Source: Pholis gunnellus (lineage: Eukaryota; Chordata; Actinopteri; Perciformes; Pholidae). From it: 64,000 nucleotides of DNA. The position numbers were made by a program, and so were the translations under genes. Under the pieces are notes generated by a model, which worked only from the letters and a program-made list of their open reading frames with translations, ran no database searches and was not told the DNA's origin. The stretch covers positions 18,001,623 to 18,065,622 of the forward strand of contig OU342807.1 of assembly GCA_910591455.2 (NCBI GenBank), given 5' to 3'. This document shows positions 37,801-48,557 of this stretch, piece by piece; the stretch's first letter is position 1; each line of letters starts with the position of its first letter.

Positions 37801-40800
37801 CAACTTGAACTCTTACTACTAATACTAACTTCTGCAAGCTGCTTCAGCTTCAAAACAGTCACGCTAGCCCACTGACCAATCACGGCGCACGTTAATGCTG
37901 AGCCAGCTGCACGTTAATGCTGACGTACTTGTAGGCCAGCTAGCAGCTCTGGCACGTCAAAGAATACGCCCAACATGTCAAACTAAAGATCTGATTGGTT
38001 GAAGACAATGACAATCATCAATATCGTCCCCAATCACTTAAACTGCACATGGAGGCACTTGTGAGTCTGCAGGCCTGGGGCCTCTCTTCTTACCTAGAGA
38101 CACAGAGGTGAAATCTGATTGGATAAAAGCTCTTCTTAAAACAAGCTGCACTGGAAGCAGAGCAACTGAGGAACACAGTAGCTGTGCAATGAGAAAATAA
38201 AATAATGGGAAAAATATTTTTATAAATTATAATACATGTAGTGTATTTATGAAAAACGATTAAATGATAATAACTTTGTGATTCAGTTTAGGCCAGCAGA
38301 GAAGGCTTTGCTGGCCCTGACGGCCCACTACTGGTCAACTGTAATTAAATACCTAATTAAGTTAACATTAGCTCTGTGAGGTGGTTGAAGAGGATTTTGT
38401 ATTGCAATGTAGAGCAAGTTAGTCCTTGCATTATAAGTATGGTAAGGACAAATGTTAAATTAGACTAGTTTCGTTGTAATATACATACATGCATGGATCA
38501 GTGACGTGCGGTGAGGTTCGTGGCTGGTGAGGCAGTGACTCTTTCAGAGTCAGATTTACAAATATATGAACCCAATAGAGTAGCTTAAATCTCCATTCAA
38601 TTGGCAGCTTGCACATTGACTTCTGGTTGTTTTTCATATTTCATATCAGCATTCTTTACACACACATAGGTAAGGTACATATTTCATTCCACCGGGAGCG
38701 TGTGCGCCGCGAGCGTCTCAAGAGCGGAGCACTCGCGGGCGCCACCCGTGAAAATCGTAAGATCCAGCGATAATCTGTGTAACAACCACGGATGTATAAA
38801 GAGAACAACAAACACATTGAAAGGTTACTTTACCTGTCCGATGTTGAATTGCTGTTAATTTGGTCATATTTCCCTTTTGAGAAACTTTGAAGCTTGGATA
38901 TAGAATCTTCCATTTTTGTGGTCAAAGCAAAATATAAGAAGAAGAAGAGAAGTGTAGAAGAAGAGCAACGGCAGAACAAGCATAAACCAGACCCGTGGGC
39001 TCTCGCACGCCCCCTTCATTGAGGCAGAGGTACTGTTTGCCTCCCCTCTGTGCTTCTTCACTGCGGTTTCTGTCAGTTCAGCAAGACTAAATAGGTTCTA
39101 CACACACGTGAAATACATGACCTATTCTATGGAAAGAAAGGACTTATAATACAAGTGTCAACAAATATTACAGTGGTGACAAACAATGACAAAGCAAAAG
39201 GCACGCGCTCAACCCAGTTTGTGAGGGATTGCACAATCTGAGATGAGGCACAGCTCGTTGCTGCCTCACCTCGCGTGTCTCCTCTCTGTTTGAACAGGAC
39301 ATGCGCAAATTCAGCGATTTTGATTCTAAAAATGCTTGAAATAATTGGAATCCTTCAGAAATTACATTTATAGCACAGATCAGTTGAGAAATATTAATAT
39401 TAATATTATTTTATCAATATTTGTTTTTGCCTCCCCTGACCGCACGTCCCTGACATGTATTCATGTTTATATATATATATATACTAATAACTTGGCTGCT
39501 TAGCTTAGCTATATTTGTAACGTAAGCTGTCTTCAGTAATGTTTGCTGGAGGTTGCTGGAGTTCACCAAAAACAATAAACAGCTGCACAGAGTGGCTTAA
39601 GTTACCAAAAACGCCTTCAGTCGGGAAATACTACGTATTATTTCTTAGGTAATGAGAATAATGTTTCTGTAGGTAGTGTTACAAGGACATAGTAACAATT
39701 GCATTTTACGTTTTACGTCTAAAATAGACACAATGTTTAATCCATTCCTTATATCTTTGCTTTAGAATGGCTAAAAAAGAAGTTTGAATACTGCTTCAGG
39801 TGGAATGATCTGTCGGGTGTAGTTACAGTTGCTAAACCAAAATAGCAATTGCTGTTCGAGGGAAGGGGTTTATCGAATGGTCAATTGTTCTAAAATGACT
39901 CTTTCGAAGCATGTGACATATTCAAATTGGCAACATTTGCTGCCAACCCTTAGTTTGGCATGTCCATGGAGCATTAAAGCCACACTCAAATAGTAACTCA
40001 GTCTTAGCTAATGTCCCAGGATCAAATGTTACAACATTCCTGTACAGAATGGGATATTTAAAATGGATGGATTACTGTTATCCGACTGTTCTCTCCTCAT
40101 TCTCCTTCCTGTTTTTCATCCAGAGTCTGCCAGACAGTATAAGCAAAGCAGTGGTCTATCTGGAAAGGCGTCTGCCTAGCCTCATCAACCCATATGCTGT
40201 TGCCATGACGTCATATGCCCTGGCAAATGAAAACAAACTGAACAAGGAGATCCTCTTCAAGTTTGTTTCCCCAGGTGTCGTCACACAGCAATATTCTTAA
40301 ACCAATTTTCAGAAACAGATTGTATGTTGTAGTGTTTGGATATTACACATCTACTAATAGTTTCTATAAGAAATGTATTTGAGCCCGACCAACACAACGG
40401 TGTGTTGGGCGATATTATTGGGTAAAAAATCTCAAATATATGTTTGAAGTGATTTAGAAACAGTGTCTCATTTACACAGATAGTCCACCAGATTTGATAT
40501 TTTTCAGCTATATAGTGTCCTTCTCAGCACATATTTTCGGAACAATTTTTGAATTACAAATTTAAGGTATTTTTATCAGAAGTGCTTGTTTGTGTTAAAA
40601 CCAAATATCAGATTTTTTTTATATCTGTAATATCAATAATCGCTATTGTTCTTAATTAATAGTCTGTTCTCAGTCGGGCTCTTATGTAGAAAGATTAGTT
40701 AAACATTTTAAAATTGAGGACATTTTACTTTCTTCTTTTTTATTTTATTTCTATAGCATAAAATATTCTAAAACAAGGGATTGGGAAATTATTAGTAAAT

Positions 40801-42597
40801 TAAGCTTTGTTCCAGATACAGCATTGTAAAAAAAAACTTTTTGTGTGCGTCTTCTTCAGCGTTAACCCACTGGCCAACACCTAAGGGACATATTTACACT
40901 CTGGAGGCCACAGCTTATGCTCTTCTTGCTCTGGTCAAGGCCAAGGTGAGCATGTCCCACTTGTTTGGGTTTCATCAGGATGTCATGCTACAAAAAACAT
41001 ACAACTCAGTCATCATCCATGTTGCCTCACTAAAAGGATGGAGGGTTTGGAAACAAAAATCAATGAAATGTTTGTCTCAGTAATGCAAACGCCTTGAAAT
41101 GATGGTTTCAAGTAGCTGCTGTTTGGTTGTGCCATATTAGGAAAAACAGATTTAGAAGCTCTATGGTAGACTTGGAAACTTTGGAAACTGGCAGATTACA
41201 ATCTAAAATACAACTGTACTAGAATCAGGACTTCTCTCTATTTTAAATGTTGTTTTTTTAATCTATATGCAACTACAGACTACAGCAAATGTCAACCATT
41301 TACTTTCTTTTTGTTATTAAAGGCCTTTGAAGAAGCCAGACCTGTTGTGAGATGGTTCAACACGCAGCAGAAAGTGGGCGGAGGCTATGGATCAACTCAG
41401 GTAACACTGACCTCTCTCTGCATCTTGATACCTCCATCCTATGTTTACTTCATTATTGTTTTTTTCTAAGTGTCTGAGTGTTTTCTCACTCTTTCTCTCT
41501 CTAGGCTACCATAATAGTGTACCAGGCAATAGCAGAGTACTGGACCAGTGTTAAAGAACCAGAGTTTGATCTGAATGTGGACATCATGTTCACGGGCAGG
41601 TCAAGGCCTGACAAGTTCAAGTTCAACAGGGACAACCACTACACCACCAGAACATCTAAAGTGAGAAGACACACAAACAAACTCTCTATGGCTCATTAAT
41701 ATCACCACTCCTGTTGTTTCCTGTAGGTTTATTCTTCTGATCCCTGACTGTTTGTGTGCATATTTAAATTCCCACAGATCAATGATATATACCAGAATAT
41801 GACAGTGAGTGCCACCGGCTCAGGAGAAGCAACGTTGACAGTAAGCACGATATGTTTTCAGATTCTGAGTTTTATCATCTGCTGATTGTTGATTTGTCCT
41901 TTTTGAATCTCAGATGAGACCAAATACATTTTTAACCTTGTGTGGACTTTATTTTTTAGACACATTGCTATCAGTTTATCACATTTTGCGACACACTTTT
42001 ATCTATGTGACAGATGGTGTCGCTGTATTACGCTCTTCCTAAAGAAAAGGAGAGTGACTGTCAGAAGTTTGACATGTCTGTGCAGCTCCTCCCAGGTAAT
42101 GTGGTGCGCTCCCTCTCTTCCTGTTTATTTGTTATCATTTTATCAGTTTGTTTCTGCCAAGTTCCTTACCTTATGACAAAAGGAATAAACAAAATACTTT
42201 TGCTCCTGCAGAGAAAATGGATGAGGATGAGAATATATACACGCTGAAAATAGAGGTTTTGTGAGTACAATAAAGATGTCATACTGACCAGTGTTACAGT
42301 AACATGGCTATATATATAGTACATTTTCTAACATCATTAACATCATTCTTTCTCTCCATCTCCTTAATGCCGTTATTTAATTATTCTATCTATTCTTTGT
42401 GTAGGTATAAGGACAAGGACAGCGATGCAACCATGTCAATCTTGGATATTGGCTTGCTAACTGGCTTCACTGTTAACACAAAGGACCTGGACCTAGTAAG
42501 AACTGACAGATACATGTATACACACAGACAGTTCAGTCAAGTTGTGTTTATTAGGAGAAACAAGTTGTTTTTTATGGTTTAGAAAGTTGTCTGACAG

Positions 42598-42639
<42 letters not shown>

Positions 42640-45600
42640 CGTGTAGTTGTCCAAAGGACATGCTCGCACCATTTCGAAATATGAGATGAACACAGTCCTG
42701 TCAGAAAGAGGCTCACTCATCATCTACCTGGACAAGGTAAGACATCCCTGTTTCATGCCTTTATCATTTTTCTCTCTGCCTTGTTTTTTGTGCGTTTATC
42801 TCCATCTTACCTTTGTCCACAGGTTTCTCACACACGACCCGAGGAGATCACTTTCAGGGTCCATCAGAAGCTGAAAGTGGGCATCCTTCAACCAGCTGCT
42901 GTGTCTGTTTATGAATACTATGACCGTGAGTCTCAGAGTCACTTAGACACACATGATGCTTCCATGTACTTTGCTGCCAATAGATGTCAGAGTAGACAAC
43001 ACTGCGGATAAGCAGTCGATATTACATTTTCAAAGTATTTAATGTACATTTTCTGATGTACTGCATCTGCCACAAATTCCTTTTCATATTTCTTTCTTCT
43101 CCATTGCAGAAAAACATTGTGTGAAATTCTACCATCCAGAGAGGAAATCTGGAAAGTTAATACAGCTCTGTCCAAATGATATATGCACATGTGCTGACGG
43201 TAAACAGGATGATATCAAACTACTCTCTCTGTCTCAGACAAACATATACACACACGCACACACGCACACAGCATGTTGCATGTTGGGCGGGCCACATTGG
43301 CTCCCACAATGGGCCTGGTGGGTGCGACTGGACTGAGCTGCATTATTAACCATTCGACCTGGGTTTTTCTTTGGATAATGCTAAAATTACAAAATGTTTT
43401 TTTTTGCTGATATATATATACATAACTGACAAAATCAAGAGGAGAAACATTTTCGACTAAAAGTTTACTAAAATGTAATGACTTTTCGTCGACTAAAACT
43501 GGACAAAAACATTTTGAGTTGTCGTCGACTAAAACTGTGAAGGATGAAAATGCCTAAAATGTGATTGCAACAGATAAGCATTTTCATCTAAAGACTAAGA
43601 CAGATGCTGCATTCACATGCAATCAGGCAGACGGAAGACGCCAAACCAGAAATCATTTTACTGGATGAGAGCAGGACAGTAAAATCAGGTGAGGCCAGCA
43701 GAGAATACCGTCAACGGTAACAGCAGACAGCATTGCCGTCCAAAGATAAAACATTTGCAGTACAGTAGAGAAGGACAAAGTTGTCGAAGTTTCCTCTAGA
43801 AAATTAAGAGAAAGCTGCATTTTATAGTTACATGCATTATAAGGATAACTACGTAAAATAGAGGACATGAAATAGTTGTATTTAATATAGTTTATTCAAT
43901 CACCATAGCAACATATTTCGTATGACTGTTGGTTGGTTTGTCCAGTGCCATCCAGAAGGCCTCCGTCTGCTTCTACGGTCTGCCTGATTCCCTGTGAATG
44001 CTGAATAAGACTAAATATAAAACAGCTTTCAAAATGAACACTGGTTTACAGTAAATCACCAGGTTGTAACATAATGATCAGACCTTTTTGTCAGAGGCAA
44101 CAAGCACCTGCAGGATCCTGTCGGATCAGAGCATCAGTCTAGATTAGGGGTCGGCAACCCGCGGCTCCGGAACCGCATGCGGCTCTTCGGCCCGTCTGCT
44201 GCGGCTCCCTGAGGCTACATCCACACTAATACGTTTAATACGAGTTTTAACAAACAAAAACTATCTCCATCCACACGGCGTTTCAGCATTGTTTTCGAGA
44301 TCCAGACTAAAACCCCATAAAACGAATATCACGTGACTATTCACGTACACTGGGCATGCAGTGGGTGCCGGTGTTACGCCCTACTGGTTTTCAAACGTAT
44401 GGTTTCCTTCCGTGCGTGTGTTGTGGTCGCGAAACAGCAGCAGCTGTTTTCTGCCTCTGTTGCCAGATGCGTCACACATTCACAAACATATTGCTGGAGA
44501 TCTAAAAGCCACATCTCAAATATATTGTGGGGATTACGATTGTATAAGTGAGCACTACATCACAGCCACGTATGAAGAAATACATTGAAGAAAATATATT
44601 TATGGAAAGATCGCATCAACCTGGATTCAAACCCTGTCGAGCAAAATGGTGGTTAATTTAAAAACGGCCGCGCTACGTTATCCGCCACTTGCATCTTACG
44701 TCATACGGTGCCTTTCCTTGTACTTGGCTGACCATGATTTGCAGACCTCCGCCCTCGGTAAACTATCAATGGTTAAATCCAAAAGAAGAAAAGTCACGGA
44801 GGAAAATAGAGAGTTTAATTCTGCGTGGACGTATTAATTTGCTTTCACTGCCAACGATGCTGGCTTACCTCTATGCTTGATATGTGACGAGAAATTTGAC
44901 ATCAAATAGCTTTTGCGGCTCCAGACGAATTGTATTTGGTGGAAAATAGGGCAAAATGGCTCTTTGGATAGTAAAGGTTGCCGACCCCTGGTCAAGATAA
45001 ATAATTACTTAAATTGGGATTTAGATACAGCTTCACTCACCCATCAGCTCTCCCTCTCACATCCACATGGGTTTATTTCATAGGGTCATCAGTCGTGTTT
45101 TTACTTTGTCTATTTCCAGAGAACTGCAGTATGCAGAAGAAGGACAAAGTCAGCAATGGTGAGCGCACAGCTAAGGTCTGTGAGACTGAATTGAACAATA
45201 AAATAGATTTTGGTAAGTGAGCGTGACTGCATTGATAAAGCACTTTTATACAAAAAATGTATGTTGATGTGAGTAAGAGACTAGCAACTCCGCTAACAAT
45301 CTGCAACTTGTCTGTCCTAAGCGTACAAAGTGGGACTGGAAGAGTATAGAGACGGTTTGTCAACTGATATTTACAAAGTGCGGGTACTGCAAGTCATCAA
45401 AGAAGGTGGGTATTTATCATTTTGGACTTGTGCATATTTGCTTTTTTGTCAGAAAGTTGGATGAGAATACTGGTACCACTCACATGTTTGTAGTAGCCAG
45501 CCAAATTAGCTCGCATTGCCAGGTAACAAGTGGACACTCCAGGAAGTTACTGGTTGGTTCTAGCCAAGAAATAGACAGGCTAACTGTTTCCAGTCTTTAT

Positions 45601-46377
45601 GCTAAGCTAAGTTAGCCGGCTGTCGTCTGCACATTTGCTGTACAGTCATGAGAGTGGTATCAATAGAGGTATCAATCTAACTCTCTGCAAGAAATCAAAT
45701 AAGCGTATGTCCAACTATATCATGAAGCATGATTCCACTGTGGCACTGGGAATATGTGACAATACATCACTAATGTGTTGTACTGCACCTTTAGCTATGC
45801 ATTAAATCCTTAACCTTTCTATGTTCTCTTATATTTTAACTACAGGAAGCAAGGATGTGGGTCCTCTGAATAAAGTGCGCACATTGCTCAGTTTTTCACA
45901 CTGCAGGGAGCCGCTGGATCTGAGAACAGGCAACAACTACCTTATCATGGGTGCATCCAAAGATATTTACAGAGATGACAAAGAACAATCGTAAGCTTGT
46001 TCTTTATGTGAAAGTGTGTGGTGTGTGTATTTAAATATTTTTACAGTTTTACTGCTTTCTATTACTAAATCAAGTTAGCCTTTCTTGTTCTCTTGTTTGC
46101 GTTTATGTTGCTATTGACAGAGTAAATTAACGTAAAGAAGGAGGGAGGAGGCTTTTTCATGTTATGTTCCAGCGTATCACAGATAGCTGTTCACATGAAG
46201 AACCAATGCATTTTTCACTTTGCTCTCCTCAGGTTTCAGTATGTACTCGGAGAGAGAACCTGGATTGAGTATTGGCCCACAAACGAAGAGTGTCAAACTG
46301 ACAAAGAACACGCACGTATCTGTTCGGGCATGAAGGAGATGGTCGACCAGTACCGAATATTTGGATGTAAGGCGTAG
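24143..46377 (+). CDS. c3: Complement component C3 (complete gene)
   Basis: I assemble 43 coding exons, 4980 nt, 1659 residues (human C3: 1663), with every exon phase closing. C3 is the secreted central complement protein; cleavage releases C3a and exposes an internal thioester that bonds C3b to targets. A hydrophobic signal peptide occupies about residues 1-23. RRKR at 659-662 is the beta/alpha processing site, C3a is residues 663-739 (77 aa, ending LLLAR), the thioester GCGEQ has Cys1006 and Gln1009, and the catalytic His is 1122 (IHGEM), so this is a His-type, active-looking C3. A C345C domain closes the chain. All introns are GT-AG except intron 15, which is GC-AG. Intron 28 (3.9 kb) and intron 39 (1.9 kb) carry transposons. 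A near-identical second gene starts 37 kb downstream. Confidence 0.97.
25240..25695. mobile_element. hAT-like MITE in C3 intron 1
   Basis: It ends ggccctgacggcccaccactgg, a terminal-repeat-like end. A diverged copy of its last 220 bp is at about 38118-38340 in C3 intron 28. The first part (25291-25470) holds repeated cacaaat motifs followed by their reverse complements. The same element is at the same place in the second C3 copy (62555-63005), so it predates the duplication. Confidence 0.6.
27745..27830. repeat. Fragment of the 21890-type repeat in C3 intron 5
   Basis: gacattttaggaaatagctc and tagatgagaagattcttacc match the 5' part of that dispersed family. Confidence 0.5.
28208..28250. repeat. 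(GT)n tract ending at the C3 exon 6 splice acceptor
   Basis: About 20 GT units run straight into the acceptor ...gtgtgtag|TCCAGG at 28252/28253. Pyrimidine-rich sequence (ttattttaattttg) lies only upstream of the repeat. Confidence 0.92.
29068..32024 (+). CDS. c3: C3 exons 9-16: beta-chain macroglobulin domains
   Basis: Exons are 29068-29188, 29449-29564, 30289-30435, 30712-30811, 30928-31022, 31146-31337, 31493-31648 and 31895-32024 (residues 299-650). Landmarks are SPYTIHFRKTPKYFKPGMSF, GQVLISLIVPVTKEMLPSFR, VGLVAVDKGVYVLNNKHRLT and the join QKK|VWDIVEKYDTGCTPGGG. The exon 15 donor is AAAAAG|gcaatt: no GT is available without breaking the conserved LTQKK-VWD join, so this is a GC-AG intron. 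Confidence 0.93.
32699..33500 (+). CDS. c3: C3 exons 17-19: RRKR processing site and C3a anaphylatoxin
   Basis: Exons are 32699-32767, 33086-33283 and 33380-33500 (residues 651-779). RRKR at 659-662 separates the beta and alpha chains and is a furin-type site. C3a then runs 77 residues with the anaphylatoxin cysteine pattern (CC near 685-686, single Cys residues, CC near its end), finishing LLLAR, whose terminal Arg is the convertase cleavage point and receptor-binding end. Exon 19 continues with the acidic start of the alpha-prime chain and NFPESWLWTDFKLP. Confidence 0.95.
33615..35005 (+). CDS. c3: C3 exons 20-24: alpha-chain MG and CUB part 1
   Basis: Exons are 33615-33703, 33823-33962, 34353-34565, 34749-34812 and 34916-35005 (residues 780-978). 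Landmarks are DSITTWQFTGISLSKTHGIC, PLEVIVFKEFFIDLKLPYS, REQVEVKAILHNY, PFVIIPLKKGQYLIEVKA and the join to QISVTG before the thioester exon. Confidence 0.93.
35168..41400 (+). CDS. c3: C3 exons 25-31: thioester domain
   Basis: Exons are 35168-35374, 35679-35754, 35886-36045, 36157-36252, 40124-40274, 40860-40945 and 41323-41400 (residues 979-1263). PGGCGEQNM carries the Cys1006-Gln1009 thioester. The catalytic His1122 in LIHGEMI makes the bond prefer hydroxyls, as in mammalian C3. DGSFAVWTKHKSSTWLTAYV and QQKVGGGYGSTQ are family signatures. Exons 28 and 29 are separated by 3.9 kb containing transposons. Confidence 0.95.
36330..38340. mobile_element. Transposon-derived insertions in C3 intron 28
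   Basis: At 36658 ggggtgtaacaatacaca begins with a hAT-type end followed by cgttcggtacgaggcttacgaaccgaac, itself an inverted repeat. No matching far end was found. From about 38118 to 38340 lies a diverged copy of the 3' end of the intron 1 MITE. ORFs at 37344-37755 on the minus strand show no known family. Confidence 0.5.
38499..39452. mobile_element. Non-autonomous hAT-like element in C3 intron 28
   Basis: The left end cagtgacgtgcggtgagg and right end ctgaccgcacgtccctg are imperfect inverted repeats. They are flanked by gcatggat (38491-38498) and acatgtat (39453-39460), an 8-bp target duplication with two mismatches. No transposase coding remains. Confidence 0.75.
41505..42925 (+). CDS. 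c3: C3 exons 32-38: CUB part 2 and MG8
   Basis: Exons are 41505-41660, 41778-41840, 42014-42095, 42212-42260, 42405-42495, 42647-42736 and 42823-42925 (residues 1264-1474). Landmarks are ATIIVYQAIAEYW, MVSLYYALPKEKESDCQKFD, MSILDIGLLTGFTVNTKDL, RGSLIIYLDKVSHTRPEEI and LQPAAVSVYEYYD. The exon 37 acceptor ends a GT/GC repeat. Confidence 0.93.
42603..42644. repeat. (GT)n tract at the C3 exon 37 acceptor
   Basis: About 17 GT units followed by gcgtgcgtgtag; the acceptor AG at 42645-42646 lies at its end with no normal polypyrimidine tract. Confidence 0.9.
43110..46377 (+). CDS. c3: C3 exons 39-43: C345C (netrin-like) domain
   Basis: Exons are 43110-43199, 45120-45212, 45322-45405, 45846-45990 and 46233-46377 (residues 1475-1659). 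Cysteines in FYHPERKSGKLIQLCPNDIC, then VGLEEYRDG, TLLSFSHCREPLDL, YLIMGASKDIY, YVLGERTWIEYWPTNEEC and the terminal Cys-Lys-Ala fit the C3 C-terminal domain that contacts properdin and factor B in mammals. Confidence 0.93.
43430..43560. repeat. Short internally repetitive sequence (gactaaaact motif) in C3 intron 39
   Basis: Several spaced copies of cgactaaaact and gacaaaaacattt occur within about 130 bp, similar to a dispersed fish DNA-transposon fragment. Confidence 0.5.
44145..44990. mobile_element. Non-autonomous hAT element in C3 intron 39
   Basis: Left end taggggtcggcaacc and right end ggttgccgacccctg are inverted repeats of the CAGGGGTCGGCAACC type. Flanks gtctagat (44137-44144) and gtcaagat (44991-44998) are an 8-bp target duplication with one mismatch. 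The interior contains ccgcatgcggctcttcggcc, and at 44212-44230 a second common fish repeat start (gctacatccacactaatacg). No transposase is left. Confidence 0.85.
45440..45640. repeat. Dispersed repeat in C3 intron 41
   Basis: ccagtctttatgctaagctaagttagcc is the reverse-sense tagcttagc repeat seen at 21890-22245. Confidence 0.5.
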
Positions 46378-46572
46378 TGAAAGCAAACAAAATAGTGTTC
46401 TTTTGTAAAACCTTCCCTGCAATGGGATATAATGGCCTACAATATTGCACTGTATTGATTAAAACCGAAAGGTCTCAATAATTCTCTGTGTCTTCTTTAC
46501 AGATTAAAGTAATTACTGTTATGTTGGTTATGGTAAATGTATAGTAAAAAGTTCAACTTGAAGTAAAAGTTT

Positions 46573-46578
46573 AATAAA
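46573..46578 (+). promoter_or_regulatory. Polyadenylation signal of C3
   Basis: AATAAA about 195 bp after the C3 stop codon. Confidence 0.7.
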
Positions 46579-47236
46579 GTTGGATTGTGTTAAGCGAGCT
46601 CAGTGGGCTGATGCATAGAAAGTTAAACAAAAAGAATGAAGAAAATATAATCGATTGTGATTCCGAATATATAACGGCTCATATAGATCAATTATTGAGA
46701 ACTGCAGCAATAATAAAGCTGGCATTTTCATAAAAAAATCATCAATTTATCCATATCCAACAGTATTGTTGACAAAAAAATGGATATGACGATAATCAAT
46801 GAACAGATGTATTCCTACTGATACACAAAAAAAATGTAACTGTTCAATTTCCCAAGAAGTAAACCTTCCCTTTCATATTGTGGTGTATAATTACATTATC
46901 TATTTGCATTTGCTCATCTAGTCATAGCCCTGTTTTTTTTATTATTTGTTGATGGTTTTCTAGTGACCAAAAACTTTTGTTTTAAATTCAACATTGTGGA
47001 ATTGTCTAACTGCTCAGACAATGGCGGACGTCATCTAAAACATGACACGTCATGTGGGACTACAAGTGGAAGATAGATCGAACTCTCAAAATTGAGAGGT
47101 AATTTCACTCGTGACCGCGCCTCGCCAGACCACAAAATGGTGCAAGACTACAAAATGGCGAGAGACAATAGAAATTGCGTTATCTGCCCGGGTCTGAAGT
47201 AGTTAGCTCAACCCGTATATATACATGCAGCTAACG

Positions 47237-47286
<50 letters not shown>

Positions 47287-47816
47287 GTAGAAGAAGAGAG
47301 AAAGCAAAACGAAACAAAATAAATCCTCCAAAACAACCGATAAAATAGCAACTAACGATCCCACTAGCGGTGACTGATCTATCTCAAAACACGATTGCAG
47401 CAGTATGAAATACACATTAATTTCTACACAACATTAACAATCTTGTTCGTTAATCTCTGCGATTATTGAGCATACACAACACCACGTTATAAAAATAACA
47501 CAGTAATTTAAGCAAAACAACAAAGCAAATAAATGGACTATTACCTTAATCTGCCCAGACTCACTAAGCCTCTTATGGTGCGATTACTTTGTCGATGTGG
47601 TCCTTCTGAGTTCCTCGGTCATAAACTCAAGATCGTGAGCTCCGGCTGCGCGGCGATAACTCTCTTTGTGGCGGAGAGTTTCCTTTAGAAAATAAGGGTA
47701 TTCTCCTTCCTTATAACCAATCTTTATTTGCTCATACTCTATCCCAGCTGCAAATTGGGGGTGGGACACAATAAATATAGCTTTGCCAGTGTGGTTCCTT
47801 ATCACAACTGATCAAG
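46579..47816. other. C3 downstream spacer with (GT)n at 47239-47284
   Basis: AT-rich, no exon supported. The minus-strand ORF 47584-47805 (73 codons) abuts the piggyBac start head to head; it shows no family I recognise and may be transposon-derived. Confidence 0.5.
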
Positions 47817-48111
47817 ATGGCCAAAAGATTCTCTGCTCAGAGGGACTTGCAATTGATTTTGGAAAAGAGAGAAGCTTTTGATGATGATGTAGAGGACGAG
47901 CATTCAGAATGTGAGGATCACATTTCTAAAAAGTCAGAGTCTGACAGTGACTTTGAAGAAGAGGATTAGATTGAGCATCAGCTAGTTCCAAAACAAAGAC
48001 GAGCCACAGGACCAGCCCATCAGCAGCCCGCTCCAGGACCAGAACAAGCCCGTCATCAGCTAGCAAGTGAAGAAAGATGGATGTCAAAAAATTCTGAAAT
48101 TGAATGGTCTT
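47817..48111 (+). pseudogene. piggyBac-type transposase, N-terminal piece
   Basis: It opens MAKRFSAQRDLQLILEKREAF followed by an acidic Asp/Glu/Ser-rich N-terminal region, typical of piggyBac transposases, with an in-frame TAG at 47967-47969. It is cut at 48111 by the LTR of the retrovirus and continues at 58132. Removing the retrovirus and one TCTT keeps the reading frame (W-S-S-C). Confidence 0.7.
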
Positions 48112-48517
48112 TGTCGTATATTTCAAGCGACAGTGATGTTGAAGTGATGATGAAGGAAGATCCGCGGACACTGCTCTTGCTGGTATAATGAAGTTTATTA
48201 CAAACAAGCAACACATGTCATACAGACGGCTAGCACGCCCGGAGAGACCTCAGTCAATTCAAAATGGCTCTGCCGACCAGAGAGTCTTCATCCCCTTAAA
48301 TACAGATGATGCTGTCCTTTCCAGGACCCCTAATAAAACATGTCTCAGACATGGGCCTCCTGCTCCTCCTCGTATGCCTGCTCTGATAATATAAAACATC
48401 TGTACATGTCACAGGGCGCATAAATTAAGGACATGCCTCCTACACTCCATGCATCTGCTCCTGGAAAGGACAGAGTTCATGCACGTATGCTGTTTCATAA
48501 GTATTGAGGAAAATACA
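48112..48517 (-). repeat. 3' LTR of the endogenous retrovirus
   Basis: In sense direction it starts TGTATTTTCC and ends ATATACGACA. The AATAAA signal is the complement of 48194-48199, about 80 bp before the LTR end, which fits a U5 of that size. Confidence 0.82.
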
Positions 48518-48519
48518 CT

Positions 48520-48557
48520 ACATATTCCCCCCTTCGAGACTTACACAAAGTCTCGAA
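48520..48557 (-). promoter_or_regulatory. Polypurine tract with adjacent hairpin
   Basis: In sense direction a G run (complement of 48527-48532) lies just before the 3' LTR, as expected of the plus-strand primer. Beside it, TTCGAGAC and GTCTCGAA form a perfect 8-bp stem (48533-48540 with 48550-48557). Confidence 0.65.

Noticed and set aside
47584..47805. 73-codon minus-strand ORF before piggyBac
   Set aside because: No family recognised, no splice or promoter support; kept only as a remark in the spacer entry.
48188..48394. 68-codon ORF repeated at 57802-58008
   Set aside because: It lies inside the two LTRs and its near identity is explained by LTR identity; the LTR polyadenylation signal and TATA-like box fit a non-coding role.
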